From Pseudomonas chlororaphis subsp. piscium (GTDB lineage: Bacteria > Pseudomonadota > Gammaproteobacteria > Pseudomonadales > Pseudomonadaceae): 64,000 nt of DNA. The notes beneath the pieces were generated by a model. That model saw nothing but the letters and a program-made list of their open reading frames with translations. It searched no databases and had not been told where the DNA came from. How positions within the stretch are numbered: position 1 is the stretch's first letter; every line of letters begins with the position of its first letter. Below are positions 7,422-19,900 of the stretch, in pieces. The stretch lies in contig NZ_CP027707.1 of assembly GCF_003850345.1 (NCBI RefSeq), forward strand, positions 2,604,001 to 2,668,000, in the 5' to 3' direction. A program made the translations under genes and the position numbers.

Positions 7422-8362
7422 TACCTGACCCACCGCGGCGCCTGCATCGCGAGCAAGCTGCGCTCCTACAGGTTCGGTGGTGGGGGTAGGGCGGCGATAA
7501 ATCCTGGCTGATTGCACTGAATCAATAAAAAGTGGAATGAAGAGTTCGGCGGATAACTTCGGCGAACGTTATTCCTTCGGGCGCGAACCGTGCACAGTCG
7601 GAAATGCCCGGTTCAATCCTGTCCGACACTTTTACAAACTAGCGCTGGCGAAAACCTGAAATTGCGCCAATAGTTGGCGCTATTGGGTGTTTCGTTCGCC
7701 GTTGGTGCGTTTTCCGGACCGCTAATGGTGCGCTGTTCTTTCTCTCGGCAGGCCGCGTCAAATCTTGCTTTGTGCAAAGCGATAACAACTGCTTTGCCAA
7801 AAATCCCCTTGTCAGGGCAAAAAAACCTTCCTCGACAGTTTCTGCACTTTTTTCGTTCGCGCCAGTGTTGTGCAAAGCCGTTCAGGCGGCCTTCCAGATA
7901 AAACGTTTCAGCGTCAACAGGGAGTGGAGCCCCCTGGCTGAATGAAAAGTGTCGCCGAAGTGTCATTTTTCCACCCTTGGGGACTTTATTCGCGGGGAGA
8001 CGGGATTTGGGCACAGCGATTGCTAAAGCAGATAGACAGCCTTTGAATTCCAACGAAGTGTGCTGTTGAAGTTTCGGAAAACTTTCAGTTTGAAAGTTCA
8101 CATTAAAACGAAAAAGGAGGTGACGAGTTCCACAACCAATGGACGTCATCGCGGGCGATCCATTGCTGAAAATCCATACGGGAAGTTTCGCCAAACGACT
8201 GGCGTCAATAAGTGGGGTATTTCCGCCGGCATCGAGTGGAATATTCAAGCCGCACAATGAGGTGCTCAACAGAACAGTTTCTATCGCTCAGCGTAAGGCC
8301 CGATTTATTGAAACAGAGAGTTTAAATAAAAAGCCGTTTAAACCACGGCGAGGAGTTGGGGT
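7422..8362. other. Long non-coding leader before the ATP-grasp operon
   Basis: About 940 bases, more AT-rich than the surroundings, hold no convincing gene. A single degenerate REP-like copy sits at 7445-7471. A perfect stem-loop GCGCCAA-TAG-TTGGCGC lies at 7664-7680, and an imperfect inverted repeat at 7551-7575. A textbook ribosome-binding sequence AAGGAGGTGA (8114-8123) has no suitably spaced start codon. Open frames on either strand (for example 7613-8269 minus) resemble no family. The stretch probably holds the promoter of the downstream operon and possibly a long 5' UTR or a small RNA. Confidence 0.5.
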
Positions 8363-9772
8363 ATGTCCCGTGCTTTTTTTAACGAAATGTATGATGCCAG
8401 TGGTGGCTGCCGCCCACATTACCAGGAGTTCGCCCGCTGGCTGGCGGACACCCCAGTGGAGCTGCTGGACCAGCGTCGGCGCGAAGCCGACCTGCTGTTC
8501 CACCGCGCTGGCATCACCTTCACGTTGTACGGTGACGAGCAAGGCACTGAACGGCTGATTCCCTTCGACATCATCCCGCGCAGCATCAAGGCCAGCGAAT
8601 GGCGGAACGTCGAGCGCGGCTGCATCCAGCGGGTCCAGGCACTGAACCTGTTCCTGGCCGATATCTACCACGGGCAACGCATTCTCAAGGAGGGCATCAT
8701 CCCGGCCGAGCAGGTGCTGGCCAACGAGGGTTACCAGGTGGCGATGCGCGGCCTGGACCTGCATCGCAATATCTATTCGCACATCTCCGGCGTCGACCTG
8801 GTGCGTGACGGCGACGGCAGCTACTACGTGCTGGAAGACAACCTGCGCACCCCCAGCGGCGTGAGCTACATGCTCGAAGACCGCAAGATGATGATGCGCC
8901 TGTTCCCCGAACTCTTCGCCGCGCAACGGGTGGCGCCCATCGACCACTACCCGAACCTGCTGCTCGATACCCTGAAAAGCTCCAGCCCGCTGGACAACCC
9001 GACGGTGGTGGTGCTGACCCCGGGGCGTTTCAACAGCGCCTATTTCGAGCATGCGTTCCTGGCCCGGGAGATGGGCGTGGAACTGGTGGAAGGCGCCGAC
9101 CTGTTCGTGCGCGACGACCGCGTGTTCATGCGCACCACCTCCGGCGCCCAGGCGGTGGATGTGATCTACCGTCGCCTCGACGACGCCTTCCTCGACCCCT
9201 TGTCGTTCAACCCCGATTCCATGCTCGGCGTGCCCGGGCTGATCGCCGCCTACCGTTCCGGCAACGTGGTGCTGGCCAACGCGGTGGGCACCGGGGTGGC
9301 GGACGACAAGTCGATCTACCCCTATGTCGACGAAATGATCCGCTTCTACCTGAGCGAGGAACCGATCCTGAAGAACGTGCCGACCTGGCAATGCCGCAAG
9401 CCTGAAGAGCTGTCCCATGTACTGGCCAACCTGCCGGACCTGGTGGTCAAGGAAACCCAGGGCTCCGGCGGCTACGGCATGCTGGTGGGCCCGGCCGCTA
9501 CCGCGGCGGAGATCGAAGACTTCCGCGCCCGGCTCAAGGCCCGCCCGGAAGCCTATATCGCCCAACCCACCCTGTGCCTGTCGACCTGCCCGACCTTTGT
9601 CGAGAACGGCATCGCGCCGCGGCATATCGACCTGCGCCCGTTCGTGCTGTCGGGCAGCGAAACCCGCCTGGTGCCGGGCGGCCTGACTCGCGTGGCGTTG
9701 CGCGAAGGCTCGCTGGTGGTGAACTCGTCGCAGGGCGGCGGCACCAAAGACACCTGGGTCGTGGAGGATTGA
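8363..9772 (+). CDS. Circularly permuted ATP-grasp protein
   Basis: This 469-residue protein belongs to the circularly permuted type 2 ATP-grasp family (DUF404/DUF407). Characteristic stretches are VLEDNLRTPSGVSYMLEDR, GTGVADDKSIYPY, VVKETQGSGGYGM (nucleotide binding) and NSSQGGGTKDTWV at the C-terminus. ATP-grasp enzymes of this class are predicted amide-bond ligases that may build or modify small peptides; the substrate is unknown. The start is ATG 8363 with AGGAG seven bases upstream. Three bases separate it from the alpha-E gene. Together with the transglutaminase it forms a conserved three-gene module found in many bacteria. Confidence 0.9.
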   Translation: MSRAFFNEMYDASGGCRPHYQEFARWLADTPVELLDQRRREADLLFHRAGITFTLYGDEQGTERLIPFDIIPRSIKASEWRNVERGCIQRVQALNLFLADIYHGQRILKEGIIPAEQVLANEGYQVAMRGLDLHRNIYSHISGVDLVRDGDGSYYVLEDNLRTPSGVSYMLEDRKMMMRLFPELFAAQRVAPIDHYPNLLLDTLKSSSPLDNPTVVVLTPGRFNSAYFEHAFLAREMGVELVEGADLFVRDDRVFMRTTSGAQAVDVIYRRLDDAFLDPLSFNPDSMLGVPGLIAAYRSGNVVLANAVGTGVADDKSIYPYVDEMIRFYLSEEPILKNVPTWQCRKPEELSHVLANLPDLVVKETQGSGGYGMLVGPAATAAEIEDFRARLKARPEAYIAQPTLCLSTCPTFVENGIAPRHIDLRPFVLSGSETRLVPGGLTRVALREGSLVVNSSQGGGTKDTWVVED

Positions 9773-9775
9773 CCG

Positions 9776-10726
9776 ATGCTTTCAAGAACCGCTGCAGACC
9801 TCTACTGGATGTCCCGTTACCTGGAGCGCGCCGAGAACCTGGCGCGCATGCTCGAAGTCAGTTACTCGCTGTCGCTGATGCCCCAGGCGGGGCGTAGCGA
9901 CGGCCATGCCGAGCTGGCGATGTCGCTGCTGGCCGCCGGCACCCTGGACGATTACAACCAGCGTTACGGCGAGCTGAATACCGAACGCATGCTGCACTTC
10001 TTCGCCCTCGACGAAACCAACCCCGGCAGCATCTATTGCTGCCTGCGGGCGGCGCGGACCAACGCCCACGCGGTGCGCGGGCGCATCACCGCCGACATGT
10101 GGGAAAACATCAACGCCACCTGGCTGGAGATGCGCAACATCGCCAAGAGCGGCCTGGGACGCTACGGCATCAGCCATTTCTGCGAATGGGTCAAGGAGCG
10201 TTCGCACCTGTTCCGTGGCGCGACCTCCGGCACCATCATGCGCAACGATGCCTATTGCTTCATTCGCCTGGGCACCTTTATCGAGCGGGCCGACAACACC
10301 CTGCGCCTGCTGGACGCGCGCTACGAAATGTTCGGCGAGGAATCGGAGGAGGTCAGCGACAACTCGGCCCGTGGCTACTACCAGTGGAGCGCCTTGCTCC
10401 GTGCCCTGTCCTCATTCGAGGCGTTCAACGAGATCTACCGCAACGCGCCGGGGGCCGAGCAGGTGTCCGAGATGCTGCTGTTGCGTGCCGATGTGCCGCG
10501 TTCGCTGCACGCCTGCGTCGAGGAGCTGGACCAGATCCTCGCCAGCCTGCCGGGCAACAACGGCCGTCCGGCCCAGCGCCTGGCCGCCGAGCTGAACGCG
10601 CGCCTGCGCTATACCGGGATCGACGAAATCCTCGCGTCGGGGCTGCACCTGTGGCTGAGCGATTTCATCGCGCAGATCCGTCACCTGGGGCAGACCGTCC
10701 ACGAATCCTATCTGGAGGTTGTATGA
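9776..10726 (+). CDS. Alpha-E domain-containing protein
   Basis: This 316-residue, largely helical protein begins MLSRTAADLYWMSRYLERAENLAR, the hallmark opening of the alpha-E domain (DUF403). Members always accompany circularly permuted ATP-grasp proteins and are thought to assist them; no catalytic activity is established. The gene starts three bases after the ATP-grasp stop and overlaps the transglutaminase start (ATGA, 10723-10726), so all three are translationally coupled. Confidence 0.9.
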   Translation: MLSRTAADLYWMSRYLERAENLARMLEVSYSLSLMPQAGRSDGHAELAMSLLAAGTLDDYNQRYGELNTERMLHFFALDETNPGSIYCCLRAARTNAHAVRGRITADMWENINATWLEMRNIAKSGLGRYGISHFCEWVKERSHLFRGATSGTIMRNDAYCFIRLGTFIERADNTLRLLDARYEMFGEESEEVSDNSARGYYQWSALLRALSSFEAFNEIYRNAPGAEQVSEMLLLRADVPRSLHACVEELDQILASLPGNNGRPAQRLAAELNARLRYTGIDEILASGLHLWLSDFIAQIRHLGQTVHESYLEVV

Positions 10727-11520
10727 AACTTTCCATACGCCACGACACCACCTACAGCTACGCCGACGAAGTTTGCACCAGCATCCAGTTCCTGCGCCTG
10801 ACACCGCAGAACAGCGAGCGCCAGCAGATCCTCGAATGGCATCTGGAACTGCCGCGCCTGGTGCGCAGCCAGCTCGACCCCTACGGCAATATCCTGCACG
10901 TGCTGACCATGGACGAGCCCCATGGCGCCCTGGTCCTGAGCGCCTATGGCCAGGTGGAAATCGACCAGGCCCGGGAGGTGGAACACGATAGCCAGTCGCC
11001 GCTGCCGTTCCTGCGCAGCAGCCCGCTGACCAAGGCCGACACCGCCCTCAGCGCCTTCGCCGCGCAGCACTGCGGCACCCGGCGTGACCGCGCGGCGCTG
11101 ATCGAGTTGATGCATGCCCTGGCCGCGCACATGGTCTACAGCCCGGGCGCGACCACGGTGGACACCACCGCGGCCGAGGCTTTTGCCGGCCGGGTCGGGG
11201 TCTGCCAGGACCACACCCATGCGTTCCTGGCCTGCGCCCGTGGCCTGGGGATTCCCGCGCGTTATGTCTCCGGCTACCTGTGCACCGAAGACGAAAGCCA
11301 CCTGGCCAGCCATGCCTGGGCGGAGGCCTGGATCGACGACGGCTGGTACAGCTTCGACGTGACCAACCGCCTGGCGCGGCCCGAGCGACACCTGAAGCTG
11401 GCGGTCGGCCTCGACTACCTCGACGCCTGCCCGGTGCGCGGCATGCGTCGCGGCGGTGGCGCCGAGCACATGCTGGCGCGGGTTCAGGTGAACTCGATGT
11501 TCCAGGTCCAGCACCAGTAG
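10723..11520 (+). CDS. Transglutaminase-like cysteine peptidase
   Basis: This 265-residue protein starts MKLSIRHDTTYSYADEV, the beta-sandwich N-terminal domain common to this bacterial family, followed by a papain-like core. The catalytic triad is visible: Cys in GRVGVCQDHTHAF, His in ASHAWAEAW and Asp in FDVTN. Family members are predicted peptidases or amidases acting on the product of the linked ATP-grasp enzyme, either as processing or as editing. It begins inside the alpha-E stop codon. No signal peptide is seen, so it should act in the cytoplasm. Confidence 0.9.
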   Translation: MKLSIRHDTTYSYADEVCTSIQFLRLTPQNSERQQILEWHLELPRLVRSQLDPYGNILHVLTMDEPHGALVLSAYGQVEIDQAREVEHDSQSPLPFLRSSPLTKADTALSAFAAQHCGTRRDRAALIELMHALAAHMVYSPGATTVDTTAAEAFAGRVGVCQDHTHAFLACARGLGIPARYVSGYLCTEDESHLASHAWAEAWIDDGWYSFDVTNRLARPERHLKLAVGLDYLDACPVRGMRRGGGAEHMLARVQVNSMFQVQHQ

Positions 11521-11546
11521 CCGCGGCCTTTCTCGCACGCACCATC

Positions 11547-11570
11547 GGGCATGCCGGCCCCGGCATGCCC
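11547..11570 (+). terminator. Perfect GC-rich hairpin after the operon
   Basis: GGGCATGCCGG-CC-CCGGCATGCCC gives 11-base perfect arms with a 2-base centre, 26 bases after the transglutaminase stop. There is no T-run after it, so it may terminate poorly, act in mRNA stability, or be a protein site. Confidence 0.5.
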
Positions 11571-11733
11571 ACCTCTTGAGCCAGGGAGCCGAGTGGCCCC
11601 TGCGCTTTTCTCAGTGTCTTTCAGACTTTTCCTAAAGACAGCCTTTTATCCCGGTCCCTAGCATTCGCCGTCCCACAGGCCCGCAAAGCAGCAGGCAGGC
11701 GCGGGAAAGGAAAGCAATGTTCAAGGGCAAGTC

Positions 11734-12618
11734 ATGAAGAAATACACCACGGTCTTAAGCCTTTTGCTGGCGATGACCGGTTGTACCAGCAGCAACCAAG
11801 ACACCTCCGAGGCAACACTCACAGAGAAAGAGGGCTACGTCCTTTCGAAAGGCGAAAGGGCGGTGGCGAAGAATCACCGGATCCGTTTCCTGGTCCTGCA
11901 CTACACCGCGCTCGATCAGGAGAAATCCTTCGAAACGCTGACGCGATCGGAGCTGGTCAGCGCCAACTACCTGATTCCCGACCGGCCGAAGACCCACAAG
12001 GGCCTGCTGGTGGCCGACCAGTTGGTCGACGACCACGACCGCTCCTGGCATGCGGGAGTGAGCCAGTGGAAGAACCGCAGCAACCTGAACGACACCTCGC
12101 TCGGGATCGAGATCGTCAACGCTGGCTGGGACCAGGACACCGGCCAGTTGCTGGGCGAGCCCTACAACGAGCAGCAGATAGAACTGCTGATCAGCCTGAC
12201 CCGGGACCTGGTCAGGAAGTACGACATACAGCCGACGGACATCGTCGGGCACTCGGATATCGCCCCCGGGCGCAAGATCGATCCGGGGCCGTTCTTTCCC
12301 TGGAAACGGCTTGCCGAAGCCGGCATTGGCGCCTGGCCCGACGAGCGCACCATCGACGACTACCTGGCTCGCTTCAGCGTGGCGCCGCCGAGCATGGTCC
12401 AGGTCGCGAAGGCGCTGCAAACCTATGGTTATGGCTACCTGGACCAACAACCGGAAAGGGTGGTGGAAGCCTTCCAGATGCGATTCAACCAGGGGAATAT
12501 CAGCGGGATCGTGGATATCCGCACGGCGGCCATCCTGTTTTCCCTGATCGACAAGTATCACGGCAAGGACAAGGCGAGCGCGATTTTGCTGCCGCCGGAA
12601 GTGGCGGCTCTCGGCTAG
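11734..12618 (+). CDS. amiD: N-acetylmuramoyl-L-alanine amidase lipoprotein (AmiD-like)
   Basis: This 294-residue enzyme cleaves the amide between N-acetylmuramic acid and the peptide stem in murein turnover. The N-terminus is a lipoprotein signal with lipobox AMTGC (Cys17), so the mature protein should sit on the outer membrane. The amidase_2 zinc site is visible: His in LVLHYTALDQ, His in RSWHAGVSQW, and His plus Asp in GHSDIAPGRKIDPG. The last 70 residues look like a peptidoglycan-binding domain. This layout matches E. coli AmiD and Pseudomonas AmpDh2 rather than cytoplasmic AmpD. It converges with ilvE on a shared terminator. Confidence 0.87.
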   Translation: MKKYTTVLSLLLAMTGCTSSNQDTSEATLTEKEGYVLSKGERAVAKNHRIRFLVLHYTALDQEKSFETLTRSELVSANYLIPDRPKTHKGLLVADQLVDDHDRSWHAGVSQWKNRSNLNDTSLGIEIVNAGWDQDTGQLLGEPYNEQQIELLISLTRDLVRKYDIQPTDIVGHSDIAPGRKIDPGPFFPWKRLAEAGIGAWPDERTIDDYLARFSVAPPSMVQVAKALQTYGYGYLDQQPERVVEAFQMRFNQGNISGIVDIRTAAILFSLIDKYHGKDKASAILLPPEVAALG

Positions 12619-12652
12619 GGGCACAGGTTTTCAGAGCCGTGTGGCCAGCATG

Positions 12653-12694
12653 AAAAAGCCCGCCGATCACCGAGGTGAAAGGCGGGCTTTTTTA
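12653..12694. terminator. Bidirectional intrinsic terminator between amiD and ilvE
   Basis: AAAAAGCCCGCC (12653-12664) pairs with GGCGGGCTTTTTTA (12681-12694), giving a GC stem bounded by A-run and T-run. It is a good intrinsic terminator for amiD rightward and ilvE leftward. Confidence 0.88.
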
Positions 12695-12711
12695 TAGGGG
12701 CGGGGGTCAGG

Positions 12712-13731
12712 TCAGACCTTGACGATCCAGCCCGCTGGCGCTTCGACGTCGCCGGTCTGTACGCCGGTCAGCTCTTTGTAGAGCTTCTGGGTGATCGGGC
12801 CGACTTCTTTTTCGCTGTAGAACACGTGCAGCTTGTCCTGGTACTCGATGCCGCCGATCGGCGTGATCACCGCGGCGGTACCGCAGGCGCCGGCTTCCTT
12901 GAAGTCCGACAGCTTGTCGATCAGCACGTCGCCTTCGATCACTTCCAGGCCCAGGCGGGTCTTGGCCAGTTCGATCAGCGACAGGCGGGTGATGCCTGGC
13001 AGCACCGATGGCGACTTCGGCGTGACGAATTTGTCGTCATGGGTGATGCCGAAGAAGTTGGCCGAACCGACTTCCTCGATCTTCGAGTGGGTCAAAGGGT
13101 CCAGGTAGATGCAGTCGGCGAAGTGCTTCTTCTTGGCTTCGGAACCTGGCATCAGGCTGGCGGCGTAGTTGCCACCGACCTTGGCCGCGCCGGTGCCTTG
13201 TGGCGCCGCGCGGTCGTAGCTGGAGATCAGGAAGTTGTGCGGGGTCAGGCCGCCCTTGAAGTAGGCGCCGACCGGAATGGCGAAGATCGAGAAGATGAAC
13301 TCGGGGGCGGTGCGTACGCCGATGTTGTCACCCACGCCGATCACGAATGGGCGCAGGTACAGCGCGCCGCCGGTGCCGTAAGGCGGGATGAAGCGCTCGT
13401 TGGCGCGAACCACTTCCTGACAGGCGGCAACAAATTGCTCGGTGGACACCTGCGGCATCAGCAGGCGCGCGCAGCTGCGCTGCATGCGGGCGGCGTTCTG
13501 GTCCGGGCGGAACAGGTTGATCGAACCGTCCTTGCAGCGGTAGGCCTTCAGGCCTTCGAAGCACTGCTGGCCATAGTGAAGGGCGGTGGAGCCTTCGCTG
13601 ATGTGCAGCACGTTATCTTCGGTCAGGGTGCCTTTGTCCCACTCGCCGTTACGCCAGTGCGACAGATAGCGCTTGTCTGTCTTGATGTAGTCAAAACCCA
13701 GCTTGTCCCAATTGATGCTTTCGTTACCCAT
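12712..13731 (-). CDS. ilvE: Branched-chain amino acid aminotransferase
   Basis: This 339-residue class IV PLP enzyme interconverts Leu, Ile and Val with their 2-keto acids. It starts MGNESINWDKLGFDYIKTDKR and has the long (eukaryote-like) BCAT form. Family stretches include LHYGQQCFEGLKAYR, GAAKVGGNYAASL (around the PLP lysine region), and EEVGSANFF and GACGTAAVITPIG near the C-terminus. A GAGGGTGTC ribosome region precedes ATG 13731. It sits beside the branched-chain keto-acid dehydrogenase operon, which uses its keto-acid products, although the repeat-filled gap from 13732 to 14032 argues for separate transcription. Confidence 0.93.
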   Translation of the reverse strand: MGNESINWDKLGFDYIKTDKRYLSHWRNGEWDKGTLTEDNVLHISEGSTALHYGQQCFEGLKAYRCKDGSINLFRPDQNAARMQRSCARLLMPQVSTEQFVAACQEVVRANERFIPPYGTGGALYLRPFVIGVGDNIGVRTAPEFIFSIFAIPVGAYFKGGLTPHNFLISSYDRAAPQGTGAAKVGGNYAASLMPGSEAKKKHFADCIYLDPLTHSKIEEVGSANFFGITHDDKFVTPKSPSVLPGITRLSLIELAKTRLGLEVIEGDVLIDKLSDFKEAGACGTAAVITPIGGIEYQDKLHVFYSEKEVGPITQKLYKELTGVQTGDVEAPAGWIVKV

Positions 13732-13925
13732 GACACCCTCTATCGCTTAACAACCGTCGCAACGGCTCAAGGCTTCTGACGTTTTTTGGATGGGCACAAC
13801 AATACTGCATTCCGGGGGGGCACCGCATCCCGGGCGATGGGAGGGGGAGCAAAAAAACTTAGCCTGCTCATGAACCCTCCTGTCGTCCTGTGGATCGAGC
13901 CCCAAAGGCTGCGGCGAGCTGTTTC

Positions 13926-14023
13926 TGTAGGAGCGAAGCTTGCTCGCGATGGCGCCGGCACAGACGGCTCGATATCCCTGCCGTGCTCACTGGCCCTATC
14001 GCGGGCAAGCCTCGCTCCTACAG
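13926..14023. repeat. Paired REP-like repeat between ilvE and lpdV
   Basis: A plus copy TGTAGGAGCGAAGCTTGCTC (from 13926) faces an inverted copy ending CTCGCTCCTACAG at 14023. The rest of the 13732-14032 gap shows only the ilvE leader. The unit recurs throughout this window in intergenic positions only. Confidence 0.85.
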
Positions 14024-14032
14024 ACCCGGTGT

Positions 14033-15424
<1,392 letters not shown>

Positions 15425-15442
15425 GCCTTGCTCCAGAAATGC

Positions 15443-16729
15443 CTATTCAACAAAGAGGCTGGCGGGTTGTTCGAGCAGGCCGCGAATGGCCTGGATGAAG
15501 AGCGCCGCGTCCATGCCGTCGACCACCCGGTGATCGAAGGAGCTGGAGAGGTTCATCATCTTGCGGACCACGATCTGGCCTTTGATCACCATCGGCCGTT
15601 CGACGATCTTGTTCACCCCGACGATCGCCACTTCCGGCAGGTTCAGCACCGGCGTGCTGACGATGCCGCCCAGGGCGCCGAGGCTGGTCAGGGTGATGGT
15701 CGAGCCGGACAGTTCGTCGCGGGCCGCCTTGCCCGTGCGCGCGGCTGTAGCCAGGCGCGAGATTTCCGCGGCGCTGTCCCACAGGCTGCGGGCTTCGGCG
15801 TGCTTGACCACCGGCACCATCAGGCCGACGTCGCTTTGCGTGGCCACCCCGACATGCACCGCGCCATGGCGGGTGATGACCTGGGCTTCGTCGTCGTAAC
15901 GCGCGTTGATCTGCGGGAAGTCGCGCAGGGCCACGACCAGGGCCCGCACCAGGAACGGCAGCAGGGTCAGCTTGCCGCGGGTGGCGCCGTGTTTTTCATT
16001 GAGGTGCGCGCGCAGTTCTTCCACGGCGGTGACGTCGATTTCCTCGACATAACTGAAGTGGGCGGCGCGCTGGGTGGCTTCCTGCATGCGCTGGGCGATC
16101 TTGCGGCGCATGCCGATCACCGGGATCTGCTCCTCGTCGTGACGCTGGGCATAACCGGACGGCGCCGAGCCGCTGCGTGCGTTCTGGGTGCCCTGGGCCA
16201 GGTAGGCGTCCAGGTCTTCGTGGAGGATGCGTCCGGCGGGGCCGCTGCCCTGCACCAGGCGCAGCTGGATGCCCAGGTCCAGCGCATGCTTGCGCACGGC
16301 CGGGGAGGCCAGCGGGCGCTCGTCGGCGTCGCGGGCTACCGGCGCTTGTGGCGCGGGGCGGCACGCGGCGACGGGTTTGCTTTCCACCACTGGCGCGGTT
16401 TCGACCTTGGGCGCCACCACCGGTGCTGCTTCTTTAATAGGGGCAGGTTCCTTGACCAACTGATCGGACGCCTTGAGGTTGCCGGCGCCTTCGACCTCGA
16501 TGCTGATCAATATACTGCCCACCGCCATCACTTCGCCGGGCTGGCCGCCCAGGGCGATGACCTTGCCGTGCACCGGGGAGGGGATATCCACCATGGCCTT
16601 GTCGGTCATGACGTCGGCCAGCACCTGGTCCTCGACCACCAGGTCGCCGACCTTGACGTGCCACTGCGCCAGTTCTACTTCCGCGATGCCTTCGCCGATG
16701 TCCGGCATCTTGATAACGTGCGTGCCCAT
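15443..16729 (-). CDS. bkdB: Lipoamide acyltransferase, E2 of branched-chain keto-acid dehydrogenase
   Basis: This 428-residue core subunit transfers branched acyl groups to CoA. In order: a single lipoyl domain with DVMTDKAMVDIPSP carrying the lipoyl lysine (about residue 44), a Pro/Ala/Val-rich linker, a peripheral subunit-binding domain (SPAVRKHALDLGIQL, about 140-175) and the catalytic domain ending with SFDHRVVDGMD, the HxxxDG active site. Its stop is immediately before the bkdB/bkdA2 junction: bkdA2 ends at 16730 and the bkdB ATG is at 16729. Confidence 0.94.
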   Translation of the reverse strand: MGTHVIKMPDIGEGIAEVELAQWHVKVGDLVVEDQVLADVMTDKAMVDIPSPVHGKVIALGGQPGEVMAVGSILISIEVEGAGNLKASDQLVKEPAPIKEAAPVVAPKVETAPVVESKPVAACRPAPQAPVARDADERPLASPAVRKHALDLGIQLRLVQGSGPAGRILHEDLDAYLAQGTQNARSGSAPSGYAQRHDEEQIPVIGMRRKIAQRMQEATQRAAHFSYVEEIDVTAVEELRAHLNEKHGATRGKLTLLPFLVRALVVALRDFPQINARYDDEAQVITRHGAVHVGVATQSDVGLMVPVVKHAEARSLWDSAAEISRLATAARTGKAARDELSGSTITLTSLGALGGIVSTPVLNLPEVAIVGVNKIVERPMVIKGQIVVRKMMNLSSSFDHRVVDGMDAALFIQAIRGLLEQPASLFVE

Positions 16730-17788
<1,059 letters not shown>

Positions 17789-17789
17789 G

Positions 17790-19070
<1,281 letters not shown>

Positions 19071-19222
19071 TTAGCTGACAGTCATTCTTTGGGTAAAAGA
19101 AATCTTGTCCTACAACAATCATAGGCCGGGCCAAGGAGAATATTTATCTCTGTTTCGTTGCGCTAAAGATGATTTGCAGATAAAAAAACTGCATAAACAT
19201 AAAAAACAGGTTGATTTGTCTC

Positions 19223-19711
19223 ATGCGCAAACTGGACCGTACCGACATCGGCATTCTCAACAGCCTCCAGGAGAATGCCCGCATCACCAACGCCGACCTC
19301 GCCCGTTCGGTGAATCTTTCGCCCACCCCGTGCTTCAACCGCGTGCGCGCCATGGAGGAGTTGGGGCTGATCCGCGAGCAGGTGACCCTGCTGGATGCCG
19401 ACCTGCTGGGGCTGCACGTCAACGTGTTCATTCACGTCAGCCTGGAGAAACAGGTGGAAGAGGCGCTGCAGCATTTCGAGGAGGCGATCGCCGACCGCCC
19501 GGAAGTCATGGAGTGCTACCTGATGGCCGGCGACCCGGACTACCTGATTCGCGTGCTGGTGCCGACCATCCAGGCCCTGGAGCGCTTCATGATGGACTTC
19601 CTGACCAAGGTGCCCGGCGTGGCCAATATCCGTTCCAGCTTCGCCCTCAAGCAGGTGCGCTACAAGACCGCGCTGCCGTTGCCGGCCAATGGGTTGACGC
19701 TGGGGAGTTGA
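19223..19711 (+). CDS. bkdR: Lrp/AsnC-family activator of the bkd operon
   Basis: This 162-residue protein begins [21 protein letters not shown]. It has an N-terminal helix-turn-helix ([20 protein letters not shown]) and a C-terminal ligand-binding domain of the Lrp type ([27 protein letters not shown]). The start is ATG 19223; an in-frame TTG at 19211 adds four residues and is less likely. In Pseudomonas putida BkdR activates the divergent bkd operon in response to branched-chain amino acids, and the gene arrangement here is the same. Confidence 0.93.
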   Translation: MRKLDRTDIGILNSLQENARITNADLARSVNLSPTPCFNRVRAMEELGLIREQVTLLDADLLGLHVNVFIHVSLEKQVEEALQHFEEAIADRPEVMECYLMAGDPDYLIRVLVPTIQALERFMMDFLTKVPGVANIRSSFALKQVRYKTALPLPANGLTLGS

Positions 19712-19745
19712 GCTTCATTGAGGGCGTGCAGGGCAGGACCTGCCT

Positions 19746-19818
19746 CATCGCGGGCAAGCCTCGCTCCTACAGAAGAAGGTCGCACGCTTCTGTAGGAGCG
19801 AGGCTTGCCCGCGATAGG
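19746..19818. repeat. Inverted pair of REP-like repeats (REPIN)
   Basis: CATCGCGGGCAAGCCTCGCT and its reverse complement TGTAGGAGCGAGGCTTGCCC lie head to head around a short loop. The element occupies most of the gap between bkdR and the deacetylase gene. Confidence 0.9.
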
Positions 19819-19900
19819 GCCCTCCCAAACGCTGCCAATCTCAGACCGGCCCGCTGAACACCCGCTCCACGCGGTCGGCCTCTCACCCGGCGGCAAAGCC

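Noticed and set aside
7613..8269. A 218-codon minus-strand frame in the leader before the ATP-grasp operon
   Set aside because: No family resemblance, no clear ribosome site, and overlapping frames of similar length on the other strand; better read as non-coding.
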